Shown piece by piece: positions 16,997 to 26,356 of a stretch of 64,000 nucleotides of DNA. Source of the stretch: Hungatella sp. UBA3048. Lineage in GTDB: Bacteria; Bacillota; Clostridia; Lachnospirales; Lachnospiraceae. The translations under genes and the position numbers were made by a program. The notes below the pieces were generated by a model that had not been told where the DNA came from, did no database searches, and saw nothing but the letters and a program-made list of their open reading frames with translations. How positions within the stretch are numbered: position 1 is the first letter of the stretch; the number at the start of each line of letters is the position of its first letter. The stretch is from the NCBI GenBank assembly GCA_002367105.1, contig DFCS01000023.1:1-64000 (forward strand). Direction: 5' to 3'.

Positions 16997-18651
16997 GATA
17001 TGGTCTCCTTAATCATCTCATTTACTTTTTTCCTGATATTTATGGTATATTCCGGGTATTTGGGATACCAGTCAAATTCCAGATCCTCAAGATCAATGTT
17101 TTCCATTACCTTTTCCCGGCCTATTAAGGTTTCCAAATAGTAAAGCGCCCTCAAATCCGTCATCGCCTCATAATGTACCATGAACCGTATGGATTCCTCC
17201 ACAGTTCCATCCGCTTTCGGATATACTACAAAGGGGTCGCCGGACGGGAACGCGGCATCAGCTCCTGTGGTCCGGTAGGGATCGATGGGATACAGGGAAT
17301 TGAGGGAATTATAAAAATTGTAGCCCCAATGAAGAATGCCGTCAATTTTGTATTTATAAAGCTGAAGACCATATACCCGGTTTCGGTAGGAAGGCATGGC
17401 AATGAAACGGTTGGATACATCCCTGTATTGCGCCGTACAGTAATAGGTCCATAATTTTTCAGGCCGGTTTTCTAAAAATGGCTTGATATGATTGTTGGCA
17501 CATACCGGTATTTCCACAAGGCCCTCTTTATAAAACGCGTAATTAGAAAGGGCATCAATTATTTTATATCCTTTCAGCAGATCCCTGACCGTCATGAGCG
17601 CAGCCCTGTATGTGGATAACTGGCTTAATTCCGGCTCATCTGAAATATGGAAGTAAACCCTGTCCATATCCACCATAGTGGATAACGTTTCAATGAGCTG
17701 CGGCAGAAAAGCATTTAAAAAAGTCCGATATTCTGTACCATCTGCCTTTGTATCCCAGCCAAAAAGCTGTGTAAAGCTTCCGTCTGCTATTCCCATGATC
17801 TTAGGTGCAGCAACAGCACCCCATTGGGAGAACAGATGAGAAATTTCAAAATATTCAACACCACAGTTAATGCAGAGCCGTATCCATTTTTCCAGCATGG
17901 TAAAGTCAAAGCTGTATTCAGAGCCATGTTTTATCACACCTGCCAGCTGTACAGTCCTTCGCTCTCCGCCGACAGCCGTATCAAGCGGCGGTGTGAACAC
18001 AGGAACGAGAATCATATTGATATCCCGTTTAACGGCAGCTCTAATAAAATTCTCTGTGATGCGCCAGTATTCATCACTGAACACTTCCACGCTGTAATAA
18101 TTAGCCAGGCAGTCCGTATGCAGCCATTCCGTATGGGGGATTGGCAGCTTGGGCAGTACGGCATTGATAATTTCAATCTCTGTTTTTACGCTGCCCAGCA
18201 CTTCATCATCTTTTTGAATTTCAATTTCAATCGCGTAAACTCCTGCCGTACAGTCCGAGGGAATGGCAATTTCCACCCAAAGCCCCCTCCACTGTCCTGC
18301 GATTAAGTCGGCTCCCTGCGGTTTTAATTCGGTCAGCAGATCCGGATACAAGCCTGGTGTATAGCTGATATAGTCGTCATCTCTGTCTATATGGGCTGGC
18401 ATATCACATGGAACATTGTTCACCTGCCGGATCGTGATGACAGATGCCAGTTCCGAAATTACCGCCGGCTTTATAAACCACCGGGTCTCCCTGTCCCAGA
18501 AGTAAGCAATCTGAAAGGATACGCGTTCCCCCTTCAAGCCGGAGAGCCTCGTGAGATCATAAGCCCGGTCCGGTTCTTCTCCTGAAAATATTTTTGCCAG
18601 TGAATTTAATATCCTGATCCGGAGCGTTTCACTGCATGTTCCTTTACTCAT
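16987..18651 (-). CDS. DUF4091 / GH123-like protein, first of a tandem pair
   Basis: 554 residues, clearly paralogous to the next gene over its whole length: shared HLFSQWGA, FGWDTKAD, YFHISDEP (Asp338-Glu339), FPSGDPFVVYPKADG. Domain order is the same, N-terminal beta-sandwich then catalytic barrel, no signal peptide. It follows the permeases of a two-component-controlled sugar ABC importer and is translationally coupled to its paralogue. The divergence between the two suggests different positions or linkages in the same glycan rather than simple redundancy (inference). Confidence 0.82.
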   Translation of the reverse strand: MSKGTCSETLRIRILNSLAKIFSGEEPDRAYDLTRLSGLKGERVSFQIAYFWDRETRWFIKPAVISELASVITIRQVNNVPCDMPAHIDRDDDYISYTPGLYPDLLTELKPQGADLIAGQWRGLWVEIAIPSDCTAGVYAIEIEIQKDDEVLGSVKTEIEIINAVLPKLPIPHTEWLHTDCLANYYSVEVFSDEYWRITENFIRAAVKRDINMILVPVFTPPLDTAVGGERRTVQLAGVIKHGSEYSFDFTMLEKWIRLCINCGVEYFEISHLFSQWGAVAAPKIMGIADGSFTQLFGWDTKADGTEYRTFLNAFLPQLIETLSTMVDMDRVYFHISDEPELSQLSTYRAALMTVRDLLKGYKIIDALSNYAFYKEGLVEIPVCANNHIKPFLENRPEKLWTYYCTAQYRDVSNRFIAMPSYRNRVYGLQLYKYKIDGILHWGYNFYNSLNSLYPIDPYRTTGADAAFPSGDPFVVYPKADGTVEESIRFMVHYEAMTDLRALYYLETLIGREKVMENIDLEDLEFDWYPKYPEYTINIRKKVNEMIKETISCL

Positions 18652-18692
18652 GTTTATACTTCCTTTCCAATATACTCATCATTAGACCGCTG

Positions 18693-19517
18693 CTAGCCTT
18701 TAACGCCGCTGAGCGCGATCCCCTCAACAAATTGCTTCTGTAAAACCACATATAATACAAACGGAAAAATAAAGGTAATAGCGGAACCGGCCATGATGAA
18801 CCCATAATTAACAGAGTACTGGGTTTTTAGCAGGGACAGCGCCACGGTCAACGTATACATTTCTGATTTCGTAACCGCCACCAATGGCCACAGGAAGTTA
18901 TTCCAGGTATTTACAAATGTAAATATGGTGAGGGATACGAGAACTGGTTTTAACAGGGGAATGACAATATTTAAAAAAATCCGGTAATCCGGGCAGCCGT
19001 CTATCTGGGCGGCCTCCAAAAGTTCATCGGGAACCCCGTCCATAAATTGTTTGATCAAGAATACACCGAACGCATTGATGATAAGAACAATCAGTGAAAA
19101 ATATGTATTCAGCAGATTTAATTTCCGCATAATCACAAATACGGGGATCAGCGTAACCTGTCCTGGCACCATCAAGGTCAACATGTAAAGGGAAAAGATG
19201 AATCTCTTGCCGGGAAAATCTTTCTTTCCGAACCCATAAGCAGCCATAGCTGATATCAGGCAGTTAAAGAAACAGGAAAATCCGGCAATTATGATACTGT
19301 TGACCAACGCCCTGGTAAAATTACTGCTGATGAGCACATAATAGTAATTGCTTATATTGGAAAAACTCATATCAGAGAGTCTGATTGTCAGGGTCGAGGA
19401 CTGGGTAAAGGACATAAGAATCATATAAATAAAGGGGAAAATACAGAGCAGAGCAAAAAATGCGATGACTAGGAATGCCAGCACTGACCATATGCCCCAT
19501 TTCGCTTTTCCATTCAT
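18693..19517 (-). CDS. Carbohydrate ABC permease, MalG type
   Basis: 274 residues, six helices, EAA loop LLEAAQIDGCPDYRIF with following NIVIPLLKP. Start ATG 19517 overlaps the stop of the partner permease (ATGA). Together with 19514-20410 and the lipoprotein at 20498 it forms an importer feeding the DUF4091 enzymes; again no ATPase is encoded here. Confidence 0.92.
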   Translation of the reverse strand: MNGKAKWGIWSVLAFLVIAFFALLCIFPFIYMILMSFTQSSTLTIRLSDMSFSNISNYYYVLISSNFTRALVNSIIIAGFSCFFNCLISAMAAYGFGKKDFPGKRFIFSLYMLTLMVPGQVTLIPVFVIMRKLNLLNTYFSLIVLIINAFGVFLIKQFMDGVPDELLEAAQIDGCPDYRIFLNIVIPLLKPVLVSLTIFTFVNTWNNFLWPLVAVTKSEMYTLTVALSLLKTQYSVNYGFIMAGSAITFIFPFVLYVVLQKQFVEGIALSGVKG

Positions 19518-20410
19518 AAGCCGGCTCCTCTCTTTGCCTTTTTATCAGAAAATATGACATTCTCCATGATATTGACTACTACAATGACAGCCAAAAGCAG
19601 CATAGCGATCGCACTTGAATATCCCATCTTGCTGCCGCCTTTAAATGCCGTCTGGTAAATCTGCATAACCAGGGTAACGGTAGCTTTGCCGGGACCTCCG
19701 CCGGTCATAATGTAGGATAAGTCAAAGACCTGGAAGGACCAGATGATCCCAAGTGTTACAGTCAGATACGACACCGGTTTTAACAGAGGTACGGTAATCA
19801 TGGAAAACACCTGCCAGTGGGAGGCACCGTCAATATCTGCGGCTTCGAAGATCTCTTTGGACAGTCCCATAATTCCCGCGTAATAGATGACCAGAAAGTA
19901 TCCCACATTTTTCCAGACGGCAACAATGCAGATGCTGAACAGTGCCAGGGTGGAACTGCCCAGCCAGTTTAATGGTGCGATACCAATCCTGGCAATCACT
20001 GTATTGATGACTCCGCCATCGGTGTTCATTAAGATTCTCCAGATGGCACCTGAGGTGACGGCAGAAGCGATAACAGGAATGAACATGGCACTTCTTAAGA
20101 ATTCTCCCTTCCTGTTTCTCAGTTTAAAAGCAATAAAATCCGCGAATCCAAGAGCCAGTATGGTTTGAACGGGAACGGTGATGATGGTATACGCAACGGT
20201 ATTCTTCAAAGCGGCTTTTATGTAATCGTCATTCAGTAATTTCACATAATTTTTTAAACCGACAAAATCCGGAGTCTGTACCAGATTGTAGTTGGTAAAG
20301 CTGTAATAGCCCGACATAAAGATTGGGACTATATAGAACATCAAAAGCAGAATAAAGCTTGGCAGTATGTATCCATATCCCTGCAGAGCCTCTCTTGTTT
20401 TTCTTAACAT
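19514..20410 (-). CDS. Carbohydrate ABC permease, MalF type
   Basis: 298 residues with six membrane helices, EAA loop IFEAADIDGASHWQVF and the MTGGGPGKAT motif of sugar permeases. ATG has a CAGGAGATG site. It is separated from the binding-protein gene by 87 bases containing a hairpin. Confidence 0.92.
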   Translation of the reverse strand: MLRKTREALQGYGYILPSFILLLMFYIVPIFMSGYYSFTNYNLVQTPDFVGLKNYVKLLNDDYIKAALKNTVAYTIITVPVQTILALGFADFIAFKLRNRKGEFLRSAMFIPVIASAVTSGAIWRILMNTDGGVINTVIARIGIAPLNWLGSSTLALFSICIVAVWKNVGYFLVIYYAGIMGLSKEIFEAADIDGASHWQVFSMITVPLLKPVSYLTVTLGIIWSFQVFDLSYIMTGGGPGKATVTLVMQIYQTAFKGGSKMGYSSAIAMLLLAVIVVVNIMENVIFSDKKAKRGAGL

Positions 20411-20440
20411 ATGGTCATCTCCTGATTGGCTAAAAAATAC

Positions 20441-20472
20441 GGGGTGAGCAGACCGCTTCGTCCATCCACCCC
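20441..20472 (-). other. Intercistronic hairpin after the binding-protein gene
   Basis: GGGGTG (20441-20446) pairs with CACCCC (20467-20472) with an inner imperfect extension closing on CGCTTCG. No T-run. Same position relative to genes as the hairpin at 13142, so probably a transcript-stabilising or partial-attenuation element. Confidence 0.45.
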
Positions 20473-20497
20473 GCCATTGATGAAGTTTCGTATGTAA

Positions 20498-21799
20498 TTA
20501 TTCCTTAATATTGGAGTTATAGTAATCCGTCGTGCTTTTTAATACTTCTTCCGGAGTTATTTCCCCTAACATCATTGACTGCAGATTTTTGTAAAGAGAA
20601 TCATACAATGCGGCCGCTCCCTCAAATACAGGGAGTGTCTGAAGCTTTTCTGCTTCATTTAAGTACAGTTCATTGAAACGCATATCGCCCTCAAAGGATT
20701 CATCTGTCGTAATTGGCGGCTGGCTGGATATTTCTTTATGGAATCTGGACATAACGTCTGTGCTGGTGATTAATTTCATGGCTTTTGCAGCCAGTTCCTT
20801 ATTTTTTGATGAATTTAACATGACAAGGCAGTCTGCGGCAACAAAGGTTTTAGCTCCACCGCCAGGAGCCTGCAATACCGTTGTGTAATCCCAGTCGATA
20901 TCGGTTATTCTTAGCGCATTGCTGGAAGCAATGATGACAAAAGCGGTGTTATTTTCTTTAAAAGCAGCTTCCACATCCGTAACAGCGGTACAGGAATCGC
21001 TTAGAATGCCATTGGTCGTTCTTAAATCATAGAGGAATTGGGTTGCTTCAAGCCCCTCCGGCGTATCAATGGTTAAATTACCGTCAGCATCAATGATCTC
21101 ACCGCCCGCGCTCCAGAAGAAAGGCCAATATATTTCATTTAATGAGCCATAATGCGGATTGCCCCAGTCCTGTGTAAATGGTACGGCATCTGTCTTTTCC
21201 TTAATCAGGCTACAGTCCTCCACAAATTCATCCCAGGAAGACGGCATTTTTGTAATACCAGCTTTCTCCAGAATCTCTTTATTTCCAATGAGAATTCTGG
21301 GGTTACCTACAACCACGGGAAGTCCATATTGTCCGCCCTGCATGTTTCCCAAATTATAGTATATATAGTTTGATTTCTCTTCATCAGTAAAATACTGGCT
21401 AATATCTGCTATCTGTTCCTGCTTAATATAATCGTAGAACATCTCCATGTACATATAGCCGACATCGGGGCCTTCATTGGATGAAATACCGGTCAGATAT
21501 TTTTCTTCATAGGAATCCCATGGAATGATTTCGACCTTAACCGTACAACCAGTCTCATCAGAAAGTGCTTTTAATTCCCGTTCCCAGAAGTCCTTGTCTG
21601 TAATGGGGCCATCTGCCGCAGCAAATGTAGGCATCCACACAGTGATCGTCTCATTGCTGGCGTCCACATTCCCTGATGCACCGGCAGTTGTCGTTTCACC
21701 TGATACCTTAGTAGGTGTTTCAGTACCGGCTGAACCGCAGGCAGTCATAGAGGCTGCCATAATTGCAGCCATTGAAAATGCTAAGATTCTTTTTTTCAT
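20498..21799 (-). CDS. Extracellular sugar-binding lipoprotein
   Basis: 433 residues, SBP_bac_1 family. The signal peptide ends at lipobox MTAC (Cys about residue 21) with a Thr/Ser/Gly-rich linker after it. Its ATG lies inside the end of the response-regulator gene (ATGA overlap) with a GGAGG site. It is the ligand-capturing part of the importer for the DUF4091 pathway; ligand unknown. Confidence 0.9.
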   Translation of the reverse strand: MKKRILAFSMAAIMAASMTACGSAGTETPTKVSGETTTAGASGNVDASNETITVWMPTFAAADGPITDKDFWERELKALSDETGCTVKVEIIPWDSYEEKYLTGISSNEGPDVGYMYMEMFYDYIKQEQIADISQYFTDEEKSNYIYYNLGNMQGGQYGLPVVVGNPRILIGNKEILEKAGITKMPSSWDEFVEDCSLIKEKTDAVPFTQDWGNPHYGSLNEIYWPFFWSAGGEIIDADGNLTIDTPEGLEATQFLYDLRTTNGILSDSCTAVTDVEAAFKENNTAFVIIASSNALRITDIDWDYTTVLQAPGGGAKTFVAADCLVMLNSSKNKELAAKAMKLITSTDVMSRFHKEISSQPPITTDESFEGDMRFNELYLNEAEKLQTLPVFEGAAALYDSLYKNLQSMMLGEITPEEVLKSTTDYYNSNIKE

Positions 21800-22593
21800 T
21801 CTTCATTCCTCCGTGTTTTATTTTGGGTATTTTGTTTCTCATCACTGGGTGAATAACCATACTGCTTCTTAAAAACTTGAAAGAAATACGTATAATCATG
21901 ATATCCCAGCATGTTAGCAACTTCATAAACCCGGTTCTGGGAATTGTGCAGCAGTGTTTTTGCCTTCCTCATTTTTACCATGGTAAAGTAGTTTGAAAAT
22001 CCCACTCCGGTTTCCCTTTTAAAGCATTTGCTGAAATGTGAAGCTGAAACTGAAAACTCTTCGGCTATACCTGAAAGGGATATTGTTTCATTGATATGGT
22101 TATCTATGTAAATCAGAGCATTCCGGATTAATACGGAGTATCCTGCCGTTGCTTGTCTTATTTCCTTTATTTTCCGATCGAGTTCATCCTCGTTTTCAGA
22201 GTCCTCTTCTTCCGGAGATGACTTGATCTTTTCTATCACTTTGCGGAGCGCTTTCTCCAGATCCCCGGTCATAATCGGTTTTAACAGATAATCGCTGGCT
22301 CCCAACTTCAGCGCCTGCTGGGCATATTCAAATTCACCGAATCCGGATATGATAATATACTTACTATTCAGATTTTTTTCCATCATCTTTTCCATCATCT
22401 CCAATCCGCTGTATCCGGGCATCCTGATATCTGTTATAACGATATCAGGAGTAAGCTTTTCCAAAAGTTCCATACCCTCCACACCGTTATATCCCTCACC
22501 TGCCACATAGCAGTCAAGGGACTGCCAGTTTACAGACTGAACGATCGCTTGAACGGTTATTTTATTGTCATCTAGAACTACTACAGAATGCAA
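21796..22593 (-). CDS. Response regulator with AraC-type HTH (YesN-like)
   Basis: 265 residues. Receiver domain 1-120 with phospho-acceptor Asp in IVITDIRMPGYSG and the conserved Lys in YLLKPI; AraC/XylS double HTH at about 160-255 (GIAEEFSVSASHFSKCFKRE, VANMLGYHDYTYFFQVFKK). Translation starts at TTG 22593 behind AAGGAGGAG. Directly follows its histidine kinase and overlaps the binding-protein gene, so it most likely activates this operon on sensing the glycan. Confidence 0.92.
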   Translation of the reverse strand: MHSVVVLDDNKITVQAIVQSVNWQSLDCYVAGEGYNGVEGMELLEKLTPDIVITDIRMPGYSGLEMMEKMMEKNLNSKYIIISGFGEFEYAQQALKLGASDYLLKPIMTGDLEKALRKVIEKIKSSPEEEDSENEDELDRKIKEIRQATAGYSVLIRNALIYIDNHINETISLSGIAEEFSVSASHFSKCFKRETGVGFSNYFTMVKMRKAKTLLHNSQNRVYEVANMLGYHDYTYFFQVFKKQYGYSPSDEKQNTQNKTRRNEE

Positions 22594-22605
22594 AGAAACT
22601 CCTCC

Positions 22606-24357
22606 TTATATGGCTTCTGAAAACCGAAGCGGCAGACTGATGGTAACCTTTGTTCCTTTTTTGTATTCGGATTCTATGCTTAGTCCGTATTCTTTCCCAT
22701 ATAAAAGCTGTATTCGTTCATTGACATTAAATAAGCCGATCCGCTTTTCCACTGACTTAGGTTCGAGCAAAAGTGTCTCAAGGCGTTCCTTTGGGATTCC
22801 TTCTCCGTCATCACTCATCTGTATAATCAAAATGTCAGACCGGGATATGATGTTTATTTCAATCGTGCAGGTTCCTATCTTATTCTCCATACCATGAACC
22901 AGCGAATTTTCTATTATAGGCTGCATGATGTGGGTTGGGATATAAGCTTTTTCTATTCCCCCTTCAATGGTATAGATGACATTTAGCCTGTCTCCGTAAA
23001 TCCCCTGATTCAAAGCGAGATAATTGTCAATATAATCCAGCTCCTCCATCAAACGGCAAAAACGGTAGGTCCGATTTAAATTGCATCGAAAAAAGCTGGC
23101 TAGTCTGCAGATAAGTTCACTGACTGTGCTGTCACCATGAATCTGTGCAATGCCGTTGATGGACTGCAGGATGTTAAATAAAAAATGAGGATTGACCTGT
23201 GACTGGAGCGTGTTATACCGGGCCTGCAAAAGCTGATATTGACTCTGCTGTTTCAATTTTTCTGCTTCAGCGGCCTGCTTAAGAAGTAATTCTATCTTTT
23301 TGGCCATTTTGCGGGCATAGCCGGCAATCACACCAATCTCATCTTCTGTCTGCACCGGACAGCCTGCGTCGAAATTTCCTCCTGCGATTTCATCCAGATA
23401 TTCCAGCAAATAAAGCAGATTTTTGGCTGTATTACCCAGTACTGCGAAAGAAAACAGGAAGACAAATATGATTACTACACCGCCAAGCCACATATAGAGC
23501 CGGAAGGCGCCGTAAAACTGACGGTTTTTCTCTTCCAGATTGATATAATGTACAAGCTTTAGATGATTATAGCTGATATCGTAAAGAACGCTGGTATATT
23601 TATAATCAGAATCAGGTCCTGAAGTATCATAAAGTGATTTGAATCTTTCCGGCACCTCATTTGTAGCATACAATGCGATACCTTCCTCGTCGTATATTAC
23701 AAAATTTCCAAGTTTTTTAAAATCCAGATCTGCAAATACAGAATCCAATACGGACAGTTCCACTTCCGCAATAAAATATCCGGAAAATCTCAAGGTGTTT
23801 TTATTGAAAACCGATCTCATAAAATAAATAGAATCGCTTCCATGAACCCATATGATCGATCCATAGTTGGTTCGTACACGATTCCCATATCTGGAAGCCA
23901 GTTCCAGGATGAAAGCAGAGTCCGGAGGGGTTTTTTTACTGTTGCGGGTGATGCAGACCCTGTTGTTTAAATCTACAACAGACATCCAGTTTATCCTCAG
24001 GCTGCCTGCAAAACAGGAATCCAAAGCATTATTAAGCTGAGTATAAAAAATTCCTGTTTCCAAACCTACGCCGCCGCTTTTATTAACTCTGTCCAGCGAT
24101 GACCCCAGTTTATTGCTGAGTTCCAGTGCAGTAAAACTTCTCTGTTCCACAGTTTTTAAGGTGGATTCCACATTACGAGTGATCTGATTCCCTAAAACAG
24201 CAGAATTATCGGTAAATACATTCTGAAAATACCAGTTGCAATATCGATAAATCGCTGCAATGGATATCAGATACAGGAAGCTTACCGTAATAAGTACTGC
24301 GATGATCTTAAAATAAATAGATTTTGATAATCCTCCGGTTACTGCTTTACTCTTCAT
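22606..24357 (-). CDS. Sensor histidine kinase (YesM-like)
   Basis: 583 residues. Membrane helix about 15-35, extracellular sensor of about 250 residues, second helix about 285-305, HAMP-like linker, then the His_kinase region with phospho-acceptor His in SQVNPHFLFNILQSINGIA and an HATPase_c domain (IENSLVHGME, DDGEGIP). Typical partner of YesN regulators controlling sugar ABC operons. First gene of the operon. Its start has only a weak ribosome-binding site. Confidence 0.92.
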   Translation of the reverse strand: MKSKAVTGGLSKSIYFKIIAVLITVSFLYLISIAAIYRYCNWYFQNVFTDNSAVLGNQITRNVESTLKTVEQRSFTALELSNKLGSSLDRVNKSGGVGLETGIFYTQLNNALDSCFAGSLRINWMSVVDLNNRVCITRNSKKTPPDSAFILELASRYGNRVRTNYGSIIWVHGSDSIYFMRSVFNKNTLRFSGYFIAEVELSVLDSVFADLDFKKLGNFVIYDEEGIALYATNEVPERFKSLYDTSGPDSDYKYTSVLYDISYNHLKLVHYINLEEKNRQFYGAFRLYMWLGGVVIIFVFLFSFAVLGNTAKNLLYLLEYLDEIAGGNFDAGCPVQTEDEIGVIAGYARKMAKKIELLLKQAAEAEKLKQQSQYQLLQARYNTLQSQVNPHFLFNILQSINGIAQIHGDSTVSELICRLASFFRCNLNRTYRFCRLMEELDYIDNYLALNQGIYGDRLNVIYTIEGGIEKAYIPTHIMQPIIENSLVHGMENKIGTCTIEINIISRSDILIIQMSDDGEGIPKERLETLLLEPKSVEKRIGLFNVNERIQLLYGKEYGLSIESEYKKGTKVTISLPLRFSEAI

Positions 24358-24843
24358 GTTACACCGCCCATCTTACACTTTTTTATTTAGATAACGTAGC
24401 AGTTAATAGAATCAGAGTCAAATTCAATTCCGGATATAATGTTAAGTAAGTAAAGTATAACCGTAAAAAGGCAGAAAGAATATAGGAATTATTTGTTAAA
24501 TTATTATATATTTTGTTCAATTTTTTTCTAATAGCCGCAAAGAAAAATATCAAATATGCATTATATTAAAGCATAAACTTAATAAAAAATGCTTTTTTGA
24601 TGAAATTTCATCAAACTTTAAAGAAAAGTTTTGTTTTCACGTTTTTTAGGATGTGTATGAAGGCTACATGGCGGCCGCTTTTAATGATTCCTGCGATATG
24701 ACCGTAAACATAGAGAGTACTCATTACTTCTCCGGTTCCCAGATTCTCTATTGAGAAAAAAGTTTGAATACATGAGAGCCATTTATAGCTGAGGGTATTA
24801 AATGATATGATAGAATATTCATAAAACTCTGAAGATTTTCTGA
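24358..24843. other. Non-coding stretch upstream of the yesM-like gene
   Basis: AT-rich, no coding frame I can support. It must hold the promoter of the 22.6-24.4 kb operon, but no clear -35/-10 pair was found. A 16-base perfect palindrome TGATGAAATTTCATCA lies at 24598-24613 and could be an operator. Confidence 0.4.
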
Positions 24844-25191
24844 TTAAAAGATTTCTAAATTGAAAGAACTGATTTTTTTAATAACAGACTGCCAGTACAT
24901 CCTATCTTTTAGAACACGTATTACAATAACTTTGTTCTCTATTACCACAAAGAATATGAGATAGGTGCTGTGTGGCTTGTAACATACTTCGAGCCCTTGA
25001 ATCAACAGTCCTGTTTTAGTATAGGCATTTGAAAAAGGGCTCAATTTTGATATGGCATATCTGATATTTTTTGAGAACACTTCTGCAGTTTCACGGTACT
25101 TAAATGTACTTACAATATACCGTTTTATCTGTGCAATATCATTTTTTGCATCAGATGCCAGGCATATTTTATAATTTATTAGGTTTCCCAT
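24844..25191 (-). CDS. RelE/ParE-superfamily toxin
   Basis: 115 residues with the ParE-like pattern: N-terminal helices (DAKNDIAQIKRYIVSTF), RETAEVFSKNIRYAISKLS, and C-terminal strands ending FFVVIENKVIVIRVLKDRMYW. ATG 25191 has AGGAG six bases upstream and starts 8 bases after the stop of a small antitoxin-like gene. Probably a type II toxin acting on ribosome-bound mRNA or gyrase; which one is not decidable by sequence reading. Confidence 0.8.
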   Translation of the reverse strand: MGNLINYKICLASDAKNDIAQIKRYIVSTFKYRETAEVFSKNIRYAISKLSPFSNAYTKTGLLIQGLEVCYKPHSTYLIFFVVIENKVIVIRVLKDRMYWQSVIKKISSFNLEIF

Positions 25192-25199
25192 ACATTCTC

Positions 25200-25361
25200 C
25201 TAAATTGCATCAATTTCTTTCCATGCTTCTTCAATTGTATACAATGAATCACGCTCCATACTTTCAACTCCCCTTGCCAGTTCCAACTTTAATGCCTGTA
25301 TTGCGTCTGCCTCCGTATAATTTAAACTTTCCGGCATTTGAACAACATTTGATTTTATCAT
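25200..25361 (-). CDS. Small antitoxin partner of the RelE/ParE toxin
   Basis: A 53-codon frame (MIKSNVVQMPESLNYTEAD...) that ends WKEIDAI and lies 8 bases upstream of the toxin gene. ATG 25361 has AGGAG nine bases before it; an ATG three codons earlier is too close to the site. The acidic, helical C-terminus (RDSLYTIEEAWKEIDAI) fits an antitoxin that wraps the toxin. No obvious DNA-binding domain is visible in the short N-terminus. Confidence 0.65.
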   Translation of the reverse strand: MIKSNVVQMPESLNYTEADAIQALKLELARGVESMERDSLYTIEEAWKEIDAI

Positions 25362-25844
25362 TTCATTCATCTCCTCTCATGTATTGATCTAACCTCATTA
25401 TACTTTGATTCAGTATAAGATACAAGCCTTTTCAGTATCATTTCCCCGGAGTTTCAAGCGGTGAAAGTTATTTTTTTTGCAGAGAGACTTCCGTTTCCGG
25501 ATTCCAGGTATACCCCCGGTCCTTTCAGTACTTTTCAATACATACAGCTTTTTATATATACTTTTTTCCTATATTAGTTCATAAATAAAGGACCGGACTT
25601 CTGCGATCTTCTATCCCCATTGCAATCAGCTGCAATTTATATTCACTTCACCACCGTAAGATAACTTACTGCAAATATAGATCACCCGGTCCACTTCTCT
25701 AATCTTCTCAACTATCCGCTGTGCCCTCAAGGGAGTTGACAGGAAGTATACTATAAAAGCTTTTTCATTTTCACAGAGAATGCTTCGCTGTCTCCTATAC
25801 GCGATTCTCAGTGTTCAATTCTCGTTTTACTTGTTAGTCTATCG
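25362..25844. other. Non-coding or decayed stretch
   Basis: No intact gene. A minus-strand open stretch of about 55 codons without a good start (SILCENEKAFIVYFLSTPL and onward) lies around 25640-25800 and could be a gene fragment; I do not recognise it. Confidence 0.3.
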
Positions 25845-26278
25845 TTAAACTTTTTTCTTCACGCTTCCCGCATACAGAACCATGTCCTGTTGGATGAAAG
25901 AGTTCCGGTAACTATAGGAGAAGCGGATCACTGCCCTTACCTCACTATTTTCCACGAGCCTCGGCGCCTCCCTTACCACTGCCATCTCCATTTTCTGCAT
26001 ATAGAACATATCAATATCCCACGCATCATACCGCATGGGCCTGTCTTCAAAGTTTCCCTCCCTTGTTTCCTGGACATACACAAGGTCGTTCCGGTCAAAA
26101 CTGCTGAAATTCCAAAGCATCTAGTGATCATCTGTCTCCTTCACAAGCTGGCTTAGGAGTGTATCTCTCGTTTCATTTAACAGGCGGTCTGCCTCCTGGT
26201 ATTGCTTTTCCGAATCCTGGTAAACTTCGTGTATGGAGGAACCCGGAATAATATCGTGGAACTGTTTTCGCAGGAAAT
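25845..26278 (-). pseudogene. Relic of a GH38 alpha-mannosidase
   Basis: Reading the minus strand from 26278, the frame gives KQFHDIIPGSSIHEVYQDS, the conserved GH38 mid-domain motif, then TDDH-TAG-MLWNFSSFDRNDLVYV and later MRYDAWDIDMFYMQKMEM, also GH38-like. The TAG (26121-26123) is in frame and both ends are missing, including the catalytic N-terminal domain. Only about 430 of the expected roughly 3000 bases remain. It lies in the same region as a mannoside operon, hinting that alpha-mannoside use was once encoded here. Confidence 0.75.
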
Positions 26279-26290
26279 TTTAGTTTTTAA

Positions 26291-26340
26291 AGGAGTCTTA
26301 ACCTTATGGATTTGTATTTATCCATAAGGCTAAAGCTCCT
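26291..26340 (-). terminator. Terminator of the etfB-etfA-dehydrogenase operon
   Basis: Long hairpin with arms of about 20 bases (AGGAG...CCTTATGGA with TCCATAAGG...CTCCT) starting 17 bases after the dehydrogenase stop, followed on the minus strand by TTTAAAAAC. Confidence 0.75.
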
Positions 26341-26356
26341 GCAATACTTCAATCCG

